Assembly (NCBI GenBank): GCA_021234155.1
Contig: JAJEKV010000003.1
Coordinates: 24,524,874-24,588,873 of the forward strand
Direction of reading: 5' to 3'
DNA from: Isoetes taiwanensis
Taxonomy: Eukaryota; Streptophyta; Lycopodiopsida; Isoetales; Isoetaceae
Length of the DNA: 64,000 nt
Shown piece by piece: positions 58,570-64,000 of this stretch; the stretch's first letter is position 1; every line of letters starts with the position of its first letter. Below the pieces are notes generated by a model. That model saw only the letters and a program-made list of their open reading frames with translations, was not told the origin of the DNA and did not search any database. The position numbers and the translations under genes are program-made.

Positions 58570-61474
58570 TCACGGGAGTGAGGGCCGCACCATTATGGTA
58601 TCGGCCAATGAGATCTGGCGTGTTTGAAGAGCGGGAGGAGTGTTTTGGCCAAGGGCGGGATCTGCATCAATAAGAAAGCGAGATCGCACCATGTCTTCAA
58701 GGGCAAACATGGGCGCCACGAAGAAATGTCTTGACATTCCATGAGGAGGCAGGTCACGGAGGCCAAAGGCACCGACATCGGCATTCGGATTGCAAATGAA
58801 AAATGGGACTGCCGATTTAAGGAGCTTAGCAAAATGCATTTGAGAGCAAAGCACAAAACCTGCTTGAAGATGGATCAAGGATCGAGGGTGAGGTGGTGGC
58901 ATTCGCAAGAAGGTGTCAAGACCATGAAGCGCATCCGCCGTTTGCCAACCACGCTCATTAGCAATATAGATCCAACCCGTGGTGGTATCGAGTGGCACCT
59001 TCTTCCCAATGTGAGCGGCGAACAAAACGTGGATCCCACCAGGAGATCCGTCGAGATCTGAGGTGGAGTCCATCCGGCATGACCATCCATGACCTTGGTC
59101 CAAAAAGGGAGGCGCCAATCAGAAGTCAGGAACCTGGGGCGTGGAGGTACGCCCAGGGAAGCATAGGGAGAAGGAACCATGCCCGTGGGCGTGGGTTGCT
59201 TGGCGGTCTCCACTGAATTGACTGACAAGATCCGGATCAAGAGCTTGACACCAACGATCCCAAAGAGAAGAGAGAGTTGAGAGTTGTGAGGGGAGGGCTA
59301 TCCCATCCCGTGGGGACCGTCTTGCTATCCAACAGAGCTCGTAATTGATTATAACCGGCGAGGTGTTGCATATAAATTTGTGCATAGGGAAGATCCTCGG
59401 GATGTCCTAGATACTTCCTTATCTGTTGCAGCGCTTCCGCTTGCCAGAGAGATAAATGATTGGCAAGCTCGGGCATGTACTCGATGAAGAGTTTGGTCCG
59501 AGCATGATCCGCAAGATATGGATTGTTATCCACGAAGCAACCATTGCACATTGGGGTCACCACGAAAAAGTTTGGCGTGGCCCATTTCGAAGTGTTCTGT
59601 GTATCACCCGGATAGAAATCATGAAATATGTAAGCCATGGGCTGAACAACTCCACGAAGGTGATAAAGTGCGGATCGGCACGATTGTATGAGATCAAAGA
59701 CCACAAGGGCACAAAGCACAACCCTTTGTCTTCAATGGAGAGTTACGGCCAAATCAGAAGAAAATCTGCGGTGCTTTCGGGGAATATCCACAGGTCCATC
59801 GCCGCATGCCACCCGAAGGGAAGAGGTGGCGGCGAGCAACCACATAATCGTGATAGCGGGGAAGGGCTGGGAAGTCAACGGGCATTACGTTAATAATGGC
59901 GGTATGGGCGTCAAGTTTTGCTTGAGCCTCATCGCCAGACCCGAATAGCTTCTTTGCATTTGTTGTTCAAGATCGCGGATCCGGTTGTCCTTTTCTAGCA
60001 AAGGCGTGATTGGTCCGCGGACCCGTTTCGGAGAAGTGTTGACTGGGAGGAGGATTTCCCGGAGTATTGAGGCGAAACCACGGCAATCTCAGCGTCATCC
60101 GGTATCTTACGTTTTACGCACCTCTGTAGCTGATCTTGAAGAGAGGTGAGCCGAGAGGATGCGTGTAGAAAGCTGAGCCGTCAAGGAGGCAATTTGGCGT
60201 CGGATTACGTAAGGTTTTGAACTTGAGTGCTGAAATTTTCACAAAGTTCGAGTACAAGGCGTTGAGCTTAGCAATATCTGCGTCCTTGGTATTTTCGGGG
60301 AGAGCTGCTTTGGACTTGTTGTGCTCCAATAAATTCTGAATTTCTGATTGGAGCCGAGCTGTTGATCTCGCAAGTTGGTGACTTGATCTTGTGCACTTTT
60401 GAGATCTGTATGAGCTGTAAGAGAGCTCCGTGCTTGTCTTGAAGTTTGGCCTCCAAAGTTGCAACTTGGGCTGATGGCGCTTGAAGGTCTGGTGTACGCA
60501 TCGAGGCCTCTAGTGCGGGTTGAACCCCGCTCATAAGAGCGTCTTGGGATTCTTGTAACTTGAGAGCGGCGGCTTGAGCATCCTGGCGATCTTGATACAA
60601 CAACCGACGAGGGTGTTGTGGTGGTGGAGCAGTTTGTTGCACGGGTTTGTGATGTTTGGGAAAGATGGTGTGAACTGGATGGTGTAGCGGAGGAGGAGGA
60701 GACGGTGACATGGGTGTGCGGACTTTGGACATGACCCGGTGGAAGAAGGGCGTGAAGTGCGGCTTCGGTTAGTCGGTGGAAGGGACCGCGTGAGTGGAAT
60801 TATGAGAATTTTGTGGTGTGGGAGGGAAGTAATGACGGATGAGGGCTTGAAGGTGGCCTCCCACAGAAACTTCAGAAATGGAAGTGGCACCCCGAAGGCG
60901 GTCCACTTCTTGGAGAAGACGATAGAACATCATTTGGGGCCAATCTATGTGGTGGTTGGAGTGTGTAGCGTTGATGACCCAGGTTATAGAAAGGCTTATT
61001 GATATGGGTGTTCTTGATAGAATACCCAAGGAACTTGCGCCACGTAAATTTAACAAAGGTTTCGTGAGGCTTGTCGATATTGGTCGGGGCGATGGACATT
61101 GGCATGATAAGGAGGTGCACCAAACTCGTGACATCTAGATCTGTATGGCGAGACCATGATAAACAAAGGGGTGTGCAAGGGAATATGAAATACCTTAAAT
61201 CAAATGTTGAGTCGTGAAATGGTGGTGCCATCGACCCGCGATGGTGTAGCCATGCGGTCGTTAACGATATTGGCGATGAAGCGCTTCACCGGTCGATTTG
61301 GAGCCGGAAGTTCCATTTGAGAGAATTAAGTAAAGCTTTTTGGATTCGGCGACTTCTTTATTTGGGCCAACAAGGGCTTCACGGAAAGTGGGCGTCAAGA
61401 AGGATCTGAGGCATAAAAAGAGCCGGATCCTTGGGAGCGGTAGCTTGAAGTGTAGAAAATCTTGGGGCAGCCAT
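58570..61474 (-). pseudogene. Decayed protein-coding region of unknown family
   Basis: A chain of minus-strand open segments in changing frames, upstream of the polypurine tract in element sense. It probably starts at ATG 61,472-61,474 (MAAPRFSTLQATAPKDPALF). Recognisable protein-like blocks include FIANIVNDRMATPSRVDG, FVKFTWRKFLGYSIKNTHIN and NATHSNHHIDWPQMMFYRLL. A proline-rich linker follows, then a coiled-coil-like stretch (QDAQAAALKLQESQDALMSG; ARLQSEIQNLLEHNKSKAAL), then YMPELANHLSLWQAEALQQI and a C-terminal part ending at 58,570. Four or more frameshifts separate these blocks. No RT, integrase or protease motif is present. It may be a gag-like or accessory protein of the surrounding LTR element. 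I do not recognise the family. Confidence 0.5.
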
Positions 61475-61949
61475 GGTAACGATTTGCGAAAAACGAAGAG
61501 TGATTCAAAGGCGAGGACGAAAGCCAAGCACGAGGAGGACAAAGGCGCTTGAAGAACGAAAAAGGTTTTAGGGCGCATAACCGGAGGCTTAAGAGGTATG
61601 AAGAGAGTTTAAACCGAGCCGTTGATGGTGCCGGGTGTCGAAAGATGCCAAGGAGTGTATTGAGAGGCAAAAATTTGGCTAAGTCCCCAAAAAGCGTAAG
61701 GGAGAAGCAATGAAGCGGTGAGGATGAGGCGTGAGAGAAGGATCGGATGTGACAGTGGGCAAAGGACACACATTAATGTCCGAGCCGGGCGTGAAAAGAA
61801 GAAATGGCATTCAACGCCGGGCAACTTCGAAGTGGGATATCATTAAAAGGAATGTGTCGGAAGGTACCATGGCTAGATATGCGGCCGGGAGAAAAGATTC
61901 TCATTTTAGAAACTTGACCTTGCATTGCAAAACACGTTGGCGATTTGTG

Positions 61950-61995
61950 TGATTGGTCCACGCCGACAAGGAGTTCCTCGATTGGCTATATAAGA
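61950..61995 (+). promoter_or_regulatory. Possible promoter-like cluster
   Basis: Two GATTGG (inverted CCAAT) words followed by CTATATAAG. It faces away from the minus-strand coding relic and no gene follows, so this is weak. Confidence 0.2.
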
Positions 61996-62039
61996 CCTAA
62001 CGGGAGTAACGAAGGCATCCGATGGCTTCGGCATGGCTG

Positions 62040-62370
62040 CTTCTTGGTTTGAACGAGGGTGGAAATATACCGTGGAATATACACGTGGAATATACGTGGA
62101 ACATCACCAAAATCCACGCGTGCGTAAAAGCCGCGTGTATCGCCACGCATACGCGGCGTGCGACGGACACACGGAACGACACGCGGTATATACCGGTGGC
62201 ATATACGTGGAATATACGCGTGCAATATACCGCGTCGCGTAAAAAGCCCGCGTGTAGGCGTTAAGCATCGCGGCGTGACACGTGGAATAGACCGCGTGGA
62301 AAATTCGAAAATCGGCGTATAGAAAAGCCGCGTGGCAAAAAAAAGCCACGTGGATCGTCGCATCGCGGCG
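62040..62370. repeat. CpG-dense repeat with CGTGGAATATAC words
   Basis: About 330 bp built from recurring CGTGGAATATAC, CGCGTG and AAAAGCCGCGTG words. It is far richer in CpG than any other part of the window. Open frames through it on both strands are by-products of repetition. Confidence 0.7.
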
Positions 62371-62565
62371 TGTAGGAAAAAAAAAAAAAAAAAAAAAAAA
62401 ATATTTATATAAAAATATAAATATAAAAATATTTTTAAATAATCACAAAAGTGTTTTTATATTCATATTTTTAAATAGTCACAAAATTATTTTTATATTT
62501 ATATTTTTAAATAATCACAAAAAGTGAATTGTATTTATATTTTTAAATAATCACAAAAGACTTCG
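62371..62565. repeat. A-run and AT-rich tandem repeat
   Basis: An A-run of about 30, then four copies of a unit ending 'tttttaaataatcacaaaa', spaced about 45 bp. Confidence 0.75.
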
Positions 62566-63014
62566 TTAAGAGGAGTATCCACCCTTTTAGCCTAGAGCTA
62601 CTCTCTCTCAGTTGATTGGAGTAGTCATCCAGAGTGCGTAGTTAGAGAGCGCCTCGAACCGCCCGGTATACGGTTGCGATTGGATGGCTCTCCGGCGACG
62701 TTTGCGAGATCCCTCGTAGCCCCAGAGCCCCATGTCATGCTCTAGACCTTCATTCATATCCATACTTGCTTCCTATAAAACCAAAAGAATATATGGCGTT
62801 AATGTAGTTCATAGAATTATAATAATTTTCTACAACGCACCCCGCATTCCGAATTGTGGGAGAGTTCCCTCGTCATTATAGCTTGTTGTCTGGATAAGCG
62901 ACTCCCGTTAAAGTGGCTACTTGTACCTCTTTGCTTGCTAGGGGCAACCCCGTATAGATATTCCTATGACAATATAGCAGTATTAGCTAGTGACATTTAA
63001 AGTTCTTATTAAAA
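62566..63014. other. Non-coding, nothing recognised
   Basis: No gene or terminus was supported. Confidence 0.4.
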
Positions 63015-63338
63015 TTAATGTGAACTAATATAGCTCTTCGAATCTATAATGAAACCCTTTCGGGCCCGGAGCCCAAATGAGGCGGCTTTTGGCGTGCTTT
63101 TAGTTGCTTTGTCGGTCAGAGCTCTATTTTTTTTGGATCCTTTTTGCGTTCGAATGCAATCGATTGCAAGGCACACAACATTATCACAAGTTAAAGTGAG
63201 CGAATGACAAAAAAAAATAAAATACCTTGATATCTTCCTTGTGGAGATTAAGTGGTTTAGGGACTTTTGACCAATCGCCTCCTTCTTTTTCATAAAGTCC
63301 GCCCGGTTCCTTGACCACATTGTGCCTTTGACATACAT
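63015..63338 (-). CDS. Unrecognised ORF, possible exon or element remnant
   Basis: A 107-residue ORF. The N-terminal part MYVKGTMWSRNRADFMKKKE and the C-terminal part (RTQKGSKKNRALTDKATKST) are basic and protein-like. The middle (RYFIFFCHSLTLTCDN) is encoded by T-rich DNA preceded by AGGTATTTTA and could be an intron. No family was recognised. It lies inside the presumed LTR element. Confidence 0.25.
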   Translation of the reverse strand: MYVKGTMWSRNRADFMKKKEAIGQKSLNHLISTRKISRYFIFFCHSLTLTCDNVVCLAIDCIRTQKGSKKNRALTDKATKSTPKAASFGLRARKGFIIDSKSYISSH

Positions 63339-64000
63339 CGATAGATCAGCGCCAATATCAAAATAATAAAAACAAGACTATGACTAGGTCATGTACCTCC
63401 TTTTTAATTATAAGCTTCGCCCATCATCGAAGTGAGCTTCTTCGGTCGCGCCTTTGCTTTTTCTATCTACGGGAAACTCTGTTTCATTTTATTTTTGGCG
63501 CTCTCTATTTGGCGTTGGTCATAAGCACCGAGGCCACTCCCTATCTGCGGGGAGGCCATAAGCGAGAGATATTATTTGTGACCCGTCCGTCCCTCGGTGT
63601 AGTATAAAAGACACTTCCCTCATCATCCTTCTTAGGAAGAAGCGTCCACGAAGCATAAATGGTGGGTATATAAAAGCGTGTTTATGTCTCACAGATCAAT
63701 ATACATATCCGTCCGATTAAGAACCTTTTGAGCACTTTACAATGTATTCTAAGTGAAGAGAATGAACAAAACAACAAATTTAGATGACAAAGTACTAATA
63801 TTTAAGGTTGATATCTTAAATAATATGTTCACATAACTTACATCAAAAATTATTATTAATATGATAGTCGGGTATATTAGGGGCCAATTCACCCATGAGA
63901 CTTACGTGTCTAAAACAAAGCGAAATGGGCGCTCTTCGCCCGGTGACGCGTGGGCGTCGTCGGGATCCTTCCCTCTCAAGTCGGTGGCGACCATGTTCTT
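63339..64000. other. Non-coding to window end
   Basis: No gene was supported. Base composition alternates between GC-rich and AT-rich blocks. Confidence 0.4.

Noticed and set aside
62000-62360. Several frames through the CpG-dense repeat
   Set aside because: Open on both strands because of word repetition, not coding selection.

Overview
ORGANISM. The window looks like nuclear DNA of a land plant with a large, repeat-rich genome. It has one multi-exon gene with ordinary GT-AG plant introns, copia, gypsy and LINE remnants with plant-type primer sites, and almost no other coding sequence. A beta-class N4/N6 DNA methylase relic, a tyrosine-recombinase (YR) retrotransposon and the type of gypsy polymerase point to a non-flowering plant (fern, lycophyte or moss-like). 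That placement is inference. LAYOUT. 1-3,824 is AT-rich DNA without a convincing gene. 3,825-10,563 is a nearly complete YR retrotransposon on the minus strand (gag, RT-RNase H, recombinase) with split direct repeats in the order A1...B1-A2-spacer-B2. 10,564-12,670 holds a 22-bp minisatellite and a decayed ~300-bp tandem repeat. 13,055-16,008 is the one well-supported cellular gene, a PTAR1-like protein prenyltransferase alpha-subunit protein in nine exons on the minus strand, followed by a broken LRR-receptor N-terminal exon (16,393-16,650). 17,544-23,334 is a second split-direct-repeat unit with the same A/B architecture as the first but no recognisable coding capacity: a candidate non-autonomous partner. 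24.9-28.2 kb holds a frameshifted DNA methylase, a gypsy pol relic split by a 0.9-kb LINE with target duplication, and a (GA)n tract. 28.2-35.8 kb is mostly non-coding, with one intact unrecognised ORF (32,081-32,794) and a cascade of short tandem duplications (33.16-33.84 kb). 35,771-57,880 is a tandem array of about three 7.2-7.3 kb units, each holding one coding-poor LTR element on the minus strand (called X here) and one internally deleted copia element on the plus strand (called Y). 57,881-64,000 is the 3' part of another minus-strand LTR element, inserted into the last X LTR, with a decayed protein-coding stretch of unknown family. HOW IT FITS TOGETHER. The window is mainly a record of transposition. 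The main find is the pair of YR-type units. In both, the A repeat carries an AGGCGACC motif, a CTATAAA motif and, 6-7 bp from its outer end, a hairpin. In both, the A2/B1 junction reproduces the expected circular-DNA junction, and 0.5-0.6 kb separates A2 from B2. The first unit could have supplied enzymes for the second, but its pol and recombinase are now broken. CAUTION. Copies in the 7.2-kb array differ at recurrent CAG/CTG-containing words in a way that looks partly technical, so single-base breaks here should be confirmed with reads.
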